A stretch of 64,000 nucleotides of DNA, taken from positions 1,798,001-1,862,000 of the forward strand of contig NZ_CP012697.1 of NCBI RefSeq assembly GCF_001314225.1. Direction: 5' to 3'. Below, one piece after another: positions 17,214 to 27,418 of this stretch (its first letter is position 1; each line of letters begins with the position of its first letter). The notes beneath the pieces are model-generated. The model was not told the DNA's origin, searched no databases, and saw only the letters and a list, made by a program, of their open reading frames with translations. The position numbers were made by a program, and so were the translations under genes. This stretch comes from Microbacterium sp. No. 7. Lineage in GTDB: Bacteria; Actinomycetota; Actinomycetes; Actinomycetales; Microbacteriaceae.

Positions 17214-18704
17214 ATGTACTGGATCTATCTGCGTCGCGAGCTGGCGGGGCGCGCGAGACAGACGGCGATCGTCGCCGCAGGCCTGACGATCGCGATCGCG
17301 CTCGTCGTCGTCGTCAACGCGCTGTCGGCCGGGGTGCGCGATGCACAGGCAGCGGCCCTGCAGTCGGTGTACGGCGTCGGCACCGACCTGACCATCACGG
17401 GCGCGCAGGCGGAGCCGGGCCAGCGCGGGGGCGCGGCGGGACCGCAGTTCGAGTTCGGCGAGGGCGGCGGAGAGCAGCGTGAGGACGGTACGACGGCGCT
17501 GAGCCAGTCGCGGCTGACGACAGGCTTCGGGCGCGGCACTCTCGATGCCGCTGCGGTGGACGCGGCTGCCGCGATCGACGGCGTGGCCGCGGCGACGGGC
17601 GCGCTGAGCCTCACGAACATGACCTTCTCGGGAGAGCTGCCGCAGATGCCGTCGGGAGAGGAGACAACGCCCGACGCCGCGCCGCAGCAGGGACAGCTGC
17701 CGCAGCAGGGCGGCGGCGGCTTCGGCGGCGACTCCTTCGGCATCGACTCGTTCGACGTGCTCGGTGTCGAGCCGGGGGAGGCCGCCGTGGGACCCCTGAC
17801 CGCGACGTCGCTCCAGGAGGGACGGGCCCTGGCGGACACCGACGCCGGCTCGCGCGTCGCGGTGCTCGACGCGACATACGCCAACTCGGCCTCGCTCGCC
17901 GTCGGCGACACCATCGACCTCGGCGGCGAGCCGTTCGACGTCGTCGGCGTCGTCTCGTCGGCCTCGGACGAGGCCGACACCGCCGCCGACGTCTACGTCC
18001 CCCTCGACGTCGCGCAGGAGCTGTCGGGCGTGGGTGCCGTGGTGTCGACCGTCTACGTGCAGGCAGACTCGGCCAACGCCATCGACGGGGTGCAGTCGGC
18101 GCTGCAGGACGCGCTGCCCGATGCCACCGTGAGCTCCCAGTCGCAGCTCGCCGGCACCGTGTCCGGCTCGCTGGCCAGCGCGTCATCGCTGATCTCGAGC
18201 CTCGGCACGTGGCTCTCGGTCGTGGTGCTCGGCGTCGCGGTCGCTCTCGCCGTGCTCTTCACCCTCTCCGGCGTGTCTCGCCGGACACGTGAGCTGGGAA
18301 CGTTGAAGGCGATCGGCTGGTCGAACGGCCGGGTGGTCGGTCAGGTCGCCGGCGAATCGGTCGTGCAGGCGCTTCTCGGCGGTGTGGCGGGCGTGCTGCT
18401 GGGGCTCGGCGCGGTCTGGGCCGTGAACCTCGTCTCGCCGACGGTCTCCGTCGCCGCCGGGTCGGCGGCCGGGCCCGAAGGCGCCGCCGGCGGAATGGGC
18501 GGGATGGGAGGGGCGGACCGTCCCGGGTTCGGCGCCGGATCGGCCCAGGCCGCGAGCGACATCGTGCTCTCCGCGCCGCTGTCGCCCGGGATCATTCTCA
18601 CCGCGGTGGCACTGGCGGTCGCCGCGGGCCTGGTCGCGGGCGCCCTCGGCGGCTGGCGCGCCGCCCGGCTCCGTCCCGCCGAGGCGCTTCGCGCCGTCGC
18701 CTGA
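17214..18704 (+). CDS. ABC transporter permease (FtsX/MacB type)
   Basis: A 496-residue permease. One N-terminal helix follows MYWIYLRRELAGRARQ. Next is a large external MacB_PCD-type domain (about residues 40-320) rich in Gly, Gln and Pro, then three C-terminal helices of the FtsX domain with the SRRTRELGTLKAIGWS cytoplasmic motif. It pairs with the ATPase 32 bp downstream to form an exporter or mechanotransmission complex; the substrate is unknown. ATG 17214 has GGGAAGGAA upstream. The IS21-type element is inserted just upstream of it, probably cutting it off from its native promoter. Confidence 0.88.
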   Translation: MYWIYLRRELAGRARQTAIVAAGLTIAIALVVVVNALSAGVRDAQAAALQSVYGVGTDLTITGAQAEPGQRGGAAGPQFEFGEGGGEQREDGTTALSQSRLTTGFGRGTLDAAAVDAAAAIDGVAAATGALSLTNMTFSGELPQMPSGEETTPDAAPQQGQLPQQGGGGFGGDSFGIDSFDVLGVEPGEAAVGPLTATSLQEGRALADTDAGSRVAVLDATYANSASLAVGDTIDLGGEPFDVVGVVSSASDEADTAADVYVPLDVAQELSGVGAVVSTVYVQADSANAIDGVQSALQDALPDATVSSQSQLAGTVSGSLASASSLISSLGTWLSVVVLGVAVALAVLFTLSGVSRRTRELGTLKAIGWSNGRVVGQVAGESVVQALLGGVAGVLLGLGAVWAVNLVSPTVSVAAGSAAGPEGAAGGMGGMGGADRPGFGAGSAQAASDIVLSAPLSPGIILTAVALAVAAGLVAGALGGWRAARLRPAEALRAVA

Positions 18705-18736
18705 TCCGATCCGCAACGACAGAGACGAGAACACGC

Positions 18737-19453
18737 ATGAGCATCACCGCACAGGCCGAGGCGGTCATCGCCCCGGCCGCCTACCGCCTCACCGGCGTGA
18801 CCAAGACCTACCGGCAGCGCGATCGCGAGGTGACGGCCCTCAAGGGCGTCGACCTGCAGATCGCCGAGGGCGACTTCGTGACGATCCAGGGCCCCACAGG
18901 GGGAGGGAAGTCGACGCTTCTGCAGCTGCTGGGCGCCCTCGACACCCCGACCTCCGGTGAGGTATCGCTGGGCGACGTCGATCTGGCCGCGGCGTCTCCC
19001 GCGCGGCTCCAGCGCGTGCGTGCCACCGACGTGGGGTTCGTGTTCCAGGCGTTCAACCTGATCCCCACGCTCACGGCGGCCGAGAACGTCGACATGGGCC
19101 TCGAACCGCTGCGGCTGGCCCGTGCCGAGCGGTCTCAGCGGGTGAGCGATGCGCTGCGGCGCGTGGGCCTCGCCGATCGTGCGGACCATCGGCCGGGCGA
19201 GCTCTCGGGCGGTCAGCAGCAGCGCGTCGCGATCGCTCGGGCGATCGCGGGCCACCCCCGCGTGCTGCTGGCCGACGAGCCCACGGGCAATCTCGACGAG
19301 TCGATGCGCGACGAGATCCTCGCGGTGCTCGAGGAGCTGAACGCCGAGGGGCTCACCCTCGTCGTCGTGACGCACGATTCGGCGGTCGCGCGTCGCGCAC
19401 GGCGTCGGCTGCGCCTCGATCGCGGCACGGTGACCGACATCACCACGCGCTGA
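18737..19453 (+). CDS. ABC transporter ATP-binding protein (LolD/MacB type)
   Basis: A 238-residue ABC ATPase. Walker A is GPTGGGKST (about 52-60), the Q-loop is VGFVFQAFNLIPTLTAAENV, the signature is LSGGQQQRVAIARA, Walker B is VLLADEPTGNLD and the H-loop is VVTHDS. The PTGNLDE sequence and size are typical of MacB/LolD/FtsE-class partners of FtsX-type permeases, matching the gene just upstream. It ends facing the liv-type operon across a strong bidirectional terminator. Confidence 0.93.
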   Translation: MSITAQAEAVIAPAAYRLTGVTKTYRQRDREVTALKGVDLQIAEGDFVTIQGPTGGGKSTLLQLLGALDTPTSGEVSLGDVDLAAASPARLQRVRATDVGFVFQAFNLIPTLTAAENVDMGLEPLRLARAERSQRVSDALRRVGLADRADHRPGELSGGQQQRVAIARAIAGHPRVLLADEPTGNLDESMRDEILAVLEELNAEGLTLVVVTHDSAVARRARRRLRLDRGTVTDITTR

Positions 19454-19476
19454 CCAGCACCGACACCGGCGCAGGG

Positions 19477-19515
19477 GAGAGGCGGGGGATGCCGCGACGG
19501 CATCCCCCGCCTCTC
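19477..19515. terminator. Bidirectional terminator hairpin
   Basis: A perfect 18-bp stem, GAGAGGCGGGGGATGCCG (19477-19494) with its complement at 19498-19515, and a 3-nt loop. It sits between the convergent exporter ATPase and the binding-protein gene of the liv-type operon. Confidence 0.85.
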
Positions 19516-19523
19516 GTCTCGGA

Positions 19524-20867
19524 TCAGCTCGTCGCGACGCACGCCGCCGAGTAGTCGGTCTTGTCGAACGTCGACCCCGCGTAGTCGTTCGCGATCGTCT
19601 TGAGGCCGAGCTCGACCTCCGCGCTCGGCTCGCCGACGTTGGCGGTCTGCTGCGCGTGCTCCTGCGGGTCGCCGCCGTAGACGTGCGCCGGCGCGAGGCC
19701 CTCGAAGTCGACCTCGAGGCCGTCGACGACGGCGCGCAGCCCCTCGGGCGTCAGGTCGCCCGCGGCGGCGGCCGCCTCGATCGCCGCCTTGAACGGGTAG
19801 CCGATCGTCCAGCCGATGATGTACCCGGCGTTGGCGGGCGGCGTGCCGCCCAGCGACTCCTTGATGGCGTCCATGCCCGCGCTCGTGCCGTCCCAGTTCT
19901 GGTAGGGCGTGAGGTGGTTGTACATCGCGGTCAGGGCGGGAGCGGCCGCCGACTGCAGCAGCGCGCCGTTCCACGTCGGCAGTGCGCCGAGGAAGCGACC
20001 CTGGAAGCCGCTCGCGGCGAGCTTGCCGACGATCTCGGCGGTCTCGGCGGGACCGACGGCGAGCACGACGACGTCCGGGCTGCCGGCCAGGACGGCCGCG
20101 ACCACCTGGTCCTGGTTGCCCACGACCTGGTTGGGGCCCGTGCCGATGGCGTCGAGCGCCGTCGCCCCGTTCACCTCGGCCCAGCGGCGCACGCCCTCGG
20201 CCGAGTCGCCGCCGTAGTCGCCCGGATAGCCGACGGCCTGCACCGTCGCGGGAGCCGACTTGTTCTCGGCGAACCAGTCGAGGCCCACGATCGCCTCGGT
20301 GCAGTACGAGTAGCCGGTCTCCAAGACGATGCCGGAGTCGTTCTCGTCGAAGGCGAAGCCCGACCACCACGTGGTGGGGACGGCGACGAGGCTGCGGCTG
20401 ACCATGTCGTCGAGCACCGACTCGGTGTTGACGGTGCCGAGCGTCTGCGCGATGCCGGCGATGTTGCCGGCGATCTGCTGGTACTGGGCGGCGTGCTCGG
20501 CCGGCTGGTACTTCGTGTCGCGCGTGTAGGTGTCGATGTCGATGTCGTAGCCGCCGATGCCGCCCTCCTCGTTCACCTTCTGCCAGAAGGCGCGCTGCCC
20601 GTCGGTGATCGGCACGGCCAGCGCCGCGAACGGACCCTCGGTGAGGTCGGAGAGGACGCCCAGGTAGATGCATCCGTTGTCGGTGTTGACGGCGTCGGGG
20701 CACGGCTCGGCGGTCACGCCCTGACCCGTCTTGATCGTCCCGTCGTCGCTCGGCGGCGGCGCATCGGTCGCGGCGGGCGTGTCGTCGACCGCTGTGCAGG
20801 CGGTCAGGGCCAGAAGGCCGGCGGCCGAGAGGGCAAGTGCCATGCGGCCACGTCGACGCAGTGTCAT
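19524..20867 (-). CDS. Branched-chain amino acid-type ABC transporter substrate-binding lipoprotein
   Basis: A 447-residue periplasmic-binding-protein-like lipoprotein (Peripla_BP_6/LivK family). The signal peptide has the lipobox LTAC ending at Cys24, then an acidic, Asp- and Thr-rich linker. The fold is the two-lobed Leu/Ile/Val-binding type. AAGGAG lies 8 nt before the ATG. It is the last gene of a six-gene minus-strand operon with LivF, LivG, acyl-CoA ligase, LivH and LivM homologues, 48 bp after livM. Given the ligase in the operon, the ligand may be a carboxylic acid rather than an amino acid. Confidence 0.9.
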   Translation of the reverse strand: MTLRRRGRMALALSAAGLLALTACTAVDDTPAATDAPPPSDDGTIKTGQGVTAEPCPDAVNTDNGCIYLGVLSDLTEGPFAALAVPITDGQRAFWQKVNEEGGIGGYDIDIDTYTRDTKYQPAEHAAQYQQIAGNIAGIAQTLGTVNTESVLDDMVSRSLVAVPTTWWSGFAFDENDSGIVLETGYSYCTEAIVGLDWFAENKSAPATVQAVGYPGDYGGDSAEGVRRWAEVNGATALDAIGTGPNQVVGNQDQVVAAVLAGSPDVVVLAVGPAETAEIVGKLAASGFQGRFLGALPTWNGALLQSAAAPALTAMYNHLTPYQNWDGTSAGMDAIKESLGGTPPANAGYIIGWTIGYPFKAAIEAAAAAGDLTPEGLRAVVDGLEVDFEGLAPAHVYGGDPQEHAQQTANVGEPSAEVELGLKTIANDYAGSTFDKTDYSAACVATS

Positions 20868-20915
20868 GCTGTGCTCCTTGGTGATGTGTGATGCGGCAAA
20901 GGGTGTTCAGTTGTG

Positions 20916-22133
20916 TCAGTACGAGAACGGCCAGGCCGTGAAGTAGTTGCGCACGCGCACCCACAGGCCGTAGAGCCCTCGCGGCTCGAGCGTGATGAAC
21001 AGGATGATCAGCACGCCGAAGATGATGGTCTGCAGCTGGAAGACGTTGATGAGGCCGCCGCTGGAGACGCTGATCCACGGGATGACGTGGGTGAGCTCCT
21101 CGAGCAGGCGCGGCAGCAGCACGACGAAGCAGGCGCCGATGAGCGTTCCCGAGATCGTCGCGATGCCGCCGATCACGACGACCGCCAGGAAGTCGATCGA
21201 CAGGAACAGGTTCCAGGTCTCGGGCGCCACGCGGCCGATGAGCATCGCGAACAGCGCGCCGGCGATGCCCGCGTAGGCCGACGACAGCGCGAAGGCGAGC
21301 GTCTTGGTGCGCAGCAGGTTGACGCCCATGACCTCGGCGGCGATGTCGCGGTCGCGCACCGCGGCGAACGCCCGGCCGTAGCGGCCGCGCACGAGGTTGC
21401 GCGCGGCGATCGCGAGCACGACGAGCAGCACGAGGCTCAGCAGCATGAACGAGACGTGCGGGGCGATGTGCAGCGGCCCGATCGCATAGGTCTTGGTGAG
21501 GTCCACGCCGAAGAGCGTGCGCTGCGCGACGCCGCGTCCCACGCCCTGCCCGCCCGTGACCGGCACCATGACCTTGAACAGGTGCTCGCCGAGGATCAGC
21601 AGGCCGAGCGTGAGGATCGCCAGGTACAGGCCCCGCACGCGGGTCGCCAGCGGGGCGACGATGAGGCCCACGATCCCCGGGATGATCGCCGCGAGCGGCA
21701 GCACGATCGCGAGGTCGAGGCCGAGCCCCCACGTCGTCGTGCCGGGCGTGCCGCCGAAGACGGCGCCGGTGTAGGCCCCGAGGCCGAGGAAGAACGCGTG
21801 GCCCAGCGACACCTGGCCCGCATACCCCGTGAGCAGGTTGAGCCCGATGCCCCCGATCGCGTAGACCATCGCCATCGTGAGCAGGTAGACGAGGTCGGCG
21901 GCCACGAGGAAGGGCGCGGCGACGACGAGCACGACGAGGCCGACGGTCCACCACAGCTTGGCGGGGGTGTTCCAGATCCGCTGCTCGGCCGCGTAGCTCG
22001 TGTAGAGGCGGGAGCGTCCCCGGCGCACCCGCGACGAGACGACGCCGCGCGCGCCCTCGACGTCGAGCGCCTGCGACCTGCCGGTCAGCCGCCTCGAGGC
22101 CACGTCTGTCGTGCGCTTCTCTGCGATGGTCAT
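20916..22133 (-). CDS. livM: Branched-chain amino acid-type ABC permease (LivM family)
   Basis: A 405-residue permease of the BPD_transp_2 family. It has a long, basic N-terminal tail (about 60 residues, longer than usual), then about ten membrane segments with NLLTGYAGQVSLGHAFFLGLGAY and the LivM loop (AVRDRDIAAEVMGVNLLRTK). The ATG at 22133 overlaps the stop of the LivH gene (ATGA), and AAGGAGG lies 10 nt upstream. It forms the membrane pore with LivH. The symbol is by family only; true substrate unknown. Confidence 0.88.
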   Translation of the reverse strand: MTIAEKRTTDVASRRLTGRSQALDVEGARGVVSSRVRRGRSRLYTSYAAEQRIWNTPAKLWWTVGLVVLVVAAPFLVAADLVYLLTMAMVYAIGGIGLNLLTGYAGQVSLGHAFFLGLGAYTGAVFGGTPGTTTWGLGLDLAIVLPLAAIIPGIVGLIVAPLATRVRGLYLAILTLGLLILGEHLFKVMVPVTGGQGVGRGVAQRTLFGVDLTKTYAIGPLHIAPHVSFMLLSLVLLVVLAIAARNLVRGRYGRAFAAVRDRDIAAEVMGVNLLRTKTLAFALSSAYAGIAGALFAMLIGRVAPETWNLFLSIDFLAVVVIGGIATISGTLIGACFVVLLPRLLEELTHVIPWISVSSGGLINVFQLQTIIFGVLIILFITLEPRGLYGLWVRVRNYFTAWPFSY

Positions 22134-23068
22134 ACGCGCTGCACCTCCTTGGTGCCGAACAGGCCGAAGGGCCGGATCAGCAGCACCACGATCATGATCA
22201 GATAGGGGACGACGTTCTCGACGTTGTTGCCGAGCCACGGCGCCATCGTGGGCTGATAGGTCTTCGTGAGGGCCATGGCGAGGCCCACGACGAACCCGCC
22301 GACGACCGCGCCCTTGAGCGAGTCGAGCCCGCCGACGATGATCGCGGGCAGCGCGACGAGGGCGAAGAACGCGTCGGTGGCCTGGATGACCGAGCCGTTC
22401 GCCGCGAGCAGGGCGCCCGCGAGCCCGACGAGCGCGCCCCCGATGGCCCACGAGACCGAGAACATGCGGCCGACGTTGATGCCCTGCGCGAGCGAGGTCT
22501 CCTGGTCGAGCGAGGTCGCCCGCATCGCGAGGCCGACCTTCGAGCGCGCGAGCCACCAGCCGAGCAGCCCGATGACCGCGAGGGCGATGACGACGCGCGC
22601 GACCGCGTTCTCGTAGATCTGCACGCCGCCCGTGCAGCTCACGACGCCGAACGACTCCCTCACCTCGCCGCCGAGGCACAGCGTCTTCAGCTGCCACGGG
22701 TCGCCGACCGTGCGGGGGTTGGAGTCGAACAGCCGGAACGCCAGCACGAGCAGCACGATGAACAGGCCCACCGTGACGATCGCGGCCGAGAACGGCGGGC
22801 GGCCGACCATCGGCCGGATGGCGACGCGCTCGACCGCGACCGACAGCGCCGCGAGCACGAGCATGGCGACCACGACCGCGGCCCAGAACGGCAGCCCGAT
22901 CTGCGTCGCGAAGACGCTCGTCGCGAAGGCCCCGAGGATCATGAGCGCCGGCTGGGCGAAGTTCAGCACGCCCGTGGCGCGGTAGATGATGACGAAGCTC
23001 ACGGCGATGAGCGCGTAGACGCCGCCCTGGCCGAGGCCGTTGGCGATCGAGGACAGCAGCGTGTTCAT
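22130..23068 (-). CDS. livH: Branched-chain amino acid-type ABC permease (LivH family)
   Basis: A 312-residue permease of the BPD_transp_2 family with about eight membrane helices. The N-terminal GLGQGGVYALIAVSFVIIYR and the NFAQPALMILGAF segment are typical of LivH, and the loop MRATSLDQETSLAQGINVGR contacts the ATPase. ATG 23068 overlaps the stop of the acyl-CoA ligase gene, with GGGAGGAACGG just upstream. Partner of the LivM protein encoded next. Confidence 0.9.
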   Translation of the reverse strand: MNTLLSSIANGLGQGGVYALIAVSFVIIYRATGVLNFAQPALMILGAFATSVFATQIGLPFWAAVVVAMLVLAALSVAVERVAIRPMVGRPPFSAAIVTVGLFIVLLVLAFRLFDSNPRTVGDPWQLKTLCLGGEVRESFGVVSCTGGVQIYENAVARVVIALAVIGLLGWWLARSKVGLAMRATSLDQETSLAQGINVGRMFSVSWAIGGALVGLAGALLAANGSVIQATDAFFALVALPAIIVGGLDSLKGAVVGGFVVGLAMALTKTYQPTMAPWLGNNVENVVPYLIMIVVLLIRPFGLFGTKEVQRV

Positions 23069-24933
23069 CCGTTCCTCCCGAGGTCGGCGCCGGGGTACGC
23101 GTCGGAGCCGGCGTACATGTCGTCGATGAGATGCGGCACCGTCTTCGCGAACGCCTGGCGCTTGAGCTTCTGCGTGGCCGTCAGCTCGCCGTCCTCGTGA
23201 TCGAGCTCCTTCGTGAGCATGCGGAACTTGCGGATGCTCTCGACGCGCGCGAACCGCGTGTTGACGTCGCGCACGACGCCGCCCACGAGGTCGATCACCT
23301 CGGGCTTCGTGGAGAGGTCGCGATACGTCGTGAACTCGATGCGGCGTCGTGCCGCCCAGTCGGCCACGGTGTCGTACTCGATCCCGATGAGCGCCGTGAG
23401 GTACGGGCGCTTGTCGCCGATGACGACCGCCTCCTTGACGTACGGCGAGGCCTTCAGCGCGTTCTCGATCTCGCTCGGCGAGATGTTCTTGCCGCCCGCG
23501 GTGATGATGATGTCCTTGATGCGGTCGATGATGCGCAGGTGCGTGCCGTCGACCCACTCGCCGACGTCGCCGGTGTGCAGCCAGCCGTCGGCGTCGATCG
23601 TCTCCGCCGTCGCCTCGGGCCGGTTCCAGTAGCCGACGAAGTTCGCCGGATGCCGGGTGAGCACCTCTCCCGTGCCCTCGGCCAGGGCGACCTCGACCTG
23701 CGGCTGCGGCTCGCCGACCGTGCCGAGCCGCATGCGCCCGCGGCGGTTGGTCGTCGCGATCGCGGCGTTCTCGGTCATGCCGTAGGCCTCGTACAGCGGC
23801 ACGCCGATGCCGACGAAGAACGAGAGCACCTCGGGGGCGATCGGGGCGGCGCCCGAGATCGCGTGCTGCACCTTGAGCAGGCCCAGGCGCTTGCGCAGCG
23901 GGCGGTAGACCGGCAGGTATCCGAGCGCGTAGAGCGCGCGGGCCTTGGGCGTGAAGCCGCCGGCGTTGTCGATGCGCTCGCGTGCGATCGTCGCGCTCCA
24001 CTTCGCGCCGACCCGGTAGACGGCGCGCTTGGCGGGGGAGGCCCCCGCCATCTTGATCGCGACGGTCGCCTGGATCTTCTCCCAGATGCGCGGCACGGCG
24101 AACAGGATCGTGGGCTGCACGTCGGCGAGGTCGGCCGTGACCGTCTCGATCGACTCGGCGAAGTGCACGACCGTGCGCGCCGCGATGTTGGCCCAGATCG
24201 AGATGCCGCGCTCCACGACGTGCGAGAGCGGCAGGTACGACAGCAGCACGTCGTCGGGACCGGGCTTCGCGCCCAGCAGCCCGTCGTCGAGCGTCAGGAT
24301 CGACGACGAGAACGAGACGTTGCCCGCGCTCAGCATGACGCCCTTCGGCGGACCGGTCGTCCCCGAGGTGTAGATGAGCGTGACGATGTCGTCGGGGGAG
24401 CGCTCCGCGTCGATCTCGTCGAGCAGCGCGGGGTGGGCCGCGCGGTGCGCGTCGCCCCGTGCGATGAGCTCGTCGATCGTGAGCAGCTTCGGGTGGTCGT
24501 AGCCCGACGTGCCGCGGCTGTCGAGCGCCACGATCCACTGCAGCCCGGGGGCGTGCGGCTCGGCCTCGAGCGCCTTGTCGACCTGTTCCTGGTCCTCGGC
24601 GATGAGCACGCGCGCGCCGCTGTCCTGCAGCAGGTACACGATCTCCGCCGTCGGGTTCGTCGGATAGAAGCCGACGATCGCGGCGCGCAGCGCATTGCTC
24701 GCCTGGTCGCAGAACAGCCATTCGGGCCGGTTCTCCGACTGGATCGCGACGCGGTCGCCCGGCGTCACGCCGAGGGCGGCGAGGCCGAAGGCGATGCGCT
24801 CGACCGCGTCGAGGTAGGCGCGCCAGGTGATGTCGCGCCACACCCCCGACTGCTTCACGCGCAGCGCCGTGCGGTCGCCGACCTCGGCGGCCGAGGTCCG
24901 CAGCATCCGGATCAGGTACGTCGTCTCGGTCAT
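23065..24933 (-). CDS. AMP-dependent long-chain acyl-CoA synthetase embedded in the liv-type operon
   Basis: A 622-residue adenylate-forming enzyme. It activates a carboxylic acid to acyl-AMP and then acyl-CoA. Signature motifs: the P-loop-like YTSGTTGPPKGV (about 185-197), YGMTE (substrate/AMP site), GWLHTGDVGEW, and a late lysine region SPSEIENALKASPYVKEAVVIGDKRPY. The size and C-terminus resemble FadD15/FAA1-type ligases. It overlaps both neighbours by 4 bp, between the LivG-type ATPase and the LivH-type permease, so it is translated with the transporter. Probable role: trapping imported acid as its CoA ester. Substrate not determinable. Confidence 0.9.
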   Translation of the reverse strand: MTETTYLIRMLRTSAAEVGDRTALRVKQSGVWRDITWRAYLDAVERIAFGLAALGVTPGDRVAIQSENRPEWLFCDQASNALRAAIVGFYPTNPTAEIVYLLQDSGARVLIAEDQEQVDKALEAEPHAPGLQWIVALDSRGTSGYDHPKLLTIDELIARGDAHRAAHPALLDEIDAERSPDDIVTLIYTSGTTGPPKGVMLSAGNVSFSSSILTLDDGLLGAKPGPDDVLLSYLPLSHVVERGISIWANIAARTVVHFAESIETVTADLADVQPTILFAVPRIWEKIQATVAIKMAGASPAKRAVYRVGAKWSATIARERIDNAGGFTPKARALYALGYLPVYRPLRKRLGLLKVQHAISGAAPIAPEVLSFFVGIGVPLYEAYGMTENAAIATTNRRGRMRLGTVGEPQPQVEVALAEGTGEVLTRHPANFVGYWNRPEATAETIDADGWLHTGDVGEWVDGTHLRIIDRIKDIIITAGGKNISPSEIENALKASPYVKEAVVIGDKRPYLTALIGIEYDTVADWAARRRIEFTTYRDLSTKPEVIDLVGGVVRDVNTRFARVESIRKFRMLTKELDHEDGELTATQKLKRQAFAKTVPHLIDDMYAGSDAYPGADLGRNG

Positions 24934-25765
24934 GCCGGGCCTCCCTGCGCCGGGCCGTCGTCCGCGAGGGCGTCGGCGCCGTCGATCACCTGATGGGCCA
25001 TCGTCTCGGTCGCGCCGCCGAGATAGGCGGCGATCACCGCGGGGTCGCGCTGCACCTCGTCGGGCGTCCCCAGCGCGATGCGCTTGCCGAAGTCGATCAC
25101 CATGATGCGATCGGCGAGGTCCATGACGAGGCGCATGTCGTGCTCGACCATGATCATCGAGGTGCCCAGCTCGCCGCGGATGTCGAGGATGAACCGCGCC
25201 ATGTCCTCGGTCTCCTCCGAGTTCATGCCCGCGACGGGCTCGTCGAGCAGCAGCAGCCTGGGCTCCATCGCGAGGGCGCGGCCGAGCTCGATGCGCTTCT
25301 TGATGCCGTACGGAAGGATGCCGACCGGCATGCGACGGTACGGGGCCAGCCCGAGGAAGTCGATGAGGTCCTCCACGTGGCGGCGCGCCGCGAGCTCCTG
25401 CCGGCGCGCGCGGCCGAACCACCACAGTCCCTCGGGCCACGAGTACGACGTCTTCTGGTGACGTCCCAGCAGCAGGTTGTCGAGCACGGTCAGGTTGTCG
25501 AACAGCTCGACGTTCTGGAACGTGCGGGCGACGCCGCGGCGCGCGATCTCGTCGGGCGCCTGTCCGAGCAGCGACTCGCCCTCGAGCGTGAGGGCGCCCT
25601 CCTGCGGGCGGTAGACGCCCGAGATGCAGTTGAACGTCGACGTCTTGCCCGCGCCGTTCGGGCCGATGATCGCGAACAGCTCGCCGTGCCGCACGTCGAA
25701 CGACACGCCGTTCAGGGTGGTCGCGCCGCCGAAGCGCAGCGTGAGGCCCTGGGCGTCCAGCAGCG

Positions 25766-25769
<4 letters not shown>
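24930..25769 (-). CDS. livG: ABC ATPase (LivG family)
   Basis: A 279-residue ATPase of the branched-chain amino acid transporter class. Walker A is GPNGAGKTS, the signature region is GIKKRIELGRALAMEP in place of a canonical LSGGQ, and Walker B is LLLDEPVAGMN, followed by VEHDM and the BCA_ABC_TP_C tail (GTPDEVQRDPAVIAAYLG). GTG 25769 is chosen because it overlaps the livF stop (GTGA) and has GGAAGAGG at good distance; GTG 25778 is an alternative. The missing canonical signature (IKKRIELGRA) is common in LivG-like proteins associated with acyl-CoA ligases. Confidence 0.88.
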
Positions 25770-26551
<782 letters not shown>

Positions 26552-26696
26552 GGCTTCCCTCCGGTCACGGCGCTGTGACATGAACGGGTGTCGACGACAT
26601 CGTCGGCACCGGCTCACCCCCGTCGTGCAGGGGTGGAACTGGGGACCACTGTAACTGATATTCCGTCTCACGCGAGTAACGATTTCGGCACGCTCG

Positions 26697-26702
26697 TAGA
26701 CT
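26697..26702 (+). promoter_or_regulatory. -10 box for the fdxA upstream gene (leaderless)
   Basis: TAGACT ends 6 nt before GTG 26709. No convincing -35 was seen. Confidence 0.5.
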
Positions 26703-26705
26703 TGC

Positions 26706-27095
26706 GTGGTGAGCCGACTCTCGAACCTTGCCGCTCGAATCGTTGCGTTCGTGATCGGCGCCGTGTACGGCGTCGCCGGCACGATCGGCCAGGCCGCGCG
26801 CTGGGGCGTGCTGCCGATCGGCCTCGTCGTGGCGGGCGTCGGCGTCGCCGCGCTCCTCGTCGCGATGCGCCTGCTGACGTCCGACCGATGGGCCGCGCTG
26901 GCCGGCGGGCTGGGCGCCATGGCCACGATGCTCGTGCTGTCGGGGCGGGGCCCCGGAGGCTCGGTCGTCGTGCCCGCGGCGCCCGAGGGCGAGCTGTCGA
27001 CGGGCGTGATCTGGACGGTCCTCGTGCCTCTTGTTACGGCTCTTGTCGTCGCGTGGCCGACCCTTCGGGGCAGGGAGTCTAAGCTGGAGGGGTGA
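26706..27095 (+). CDS. Small membrane protein upstream of fdxA
   Basis: A 129-residue (or 128 from GTG 26709) protein with four predicted transmembrane helices and short loops. I do not recognise a functional domain. Its place directly in front of fdxA and dapC, overlapping fdxA by 4 bp, is a common context in Microbacteriaceae. The second GTG, 26709, fits the leaderless promoter pattern (TAGACT at 26697) better than the first at 26706. Confidence 0.75.
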   Translation: MVSRLSNLAARIVAFVIGAVYGVAGTIGQAARWGVLPIGLVVAGVGVAALLVAMRLLTSDRWAALAGGLGAMATMLVLSGRGPGGSVVVPAAPEGELSTGVIWTVLVPLVTALVVAWPTLRGRESKLEG

Positions 27096-27412
27096 CCTAT
27101 GTGATCGCTTTGCCGTGTGTGGATGTGAAGGACCGGGCCTGCATCGACGAATGCCCCGTGGACTGCATCTACGAGGGCGAGCGCTCGCTGTACATCCACC
27201 CCGACGAGTGCGTCGACTGCGGCGCCTGCGAGCCCGTGTGCCCCGTCGAGGCCATCTACTACGAGGACGACCTGCCGGACGAGTGGCAGGACTACTACAC
27301 CGCCAACGTCGAGTTCTTCGACGACATCGGCTCGCCCGGCGGCGCGGCGAAGACGGGCGTGATCCCCAAGGACCACCCGCTCATCGCGGACCTTCCTCCG
27401 CAGGGCCACTGA
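27092..27412 (+). CDS. fdxA: Ferredoxin, 7Fe-type
   Basis: A 106-residue soluble ferredoxin. The N-terminal half has [17 protein letters not shown] and the second cluster [14 protein letters not shown]. The cysteine pattern (an early C, then CxxxC, then CxxCxxC...C) is that of actinobacterial FdxA carrying a [3Fe-4S]/[4Fe-4S] pair. The acidic C-terminus ([18 protein letters not shown]) is typical. GTG 27092 overlaps the upstream gene. It precedes dapC by 6 bp, the standard fdxA-dapC pair of actinobacteria. Confidence 0.95.
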   Translation: MTYVIALPCVDVKDRACIDECPVDCIYEGERSLYIHPDECVDCGACEPVCPVEAIYYEDDLPDEWQDYYTANVEFFDDIGSPGGAAKTGVIPKDHPLIADLPPQGH

Positions 27413-27418
27413 CGCGCC

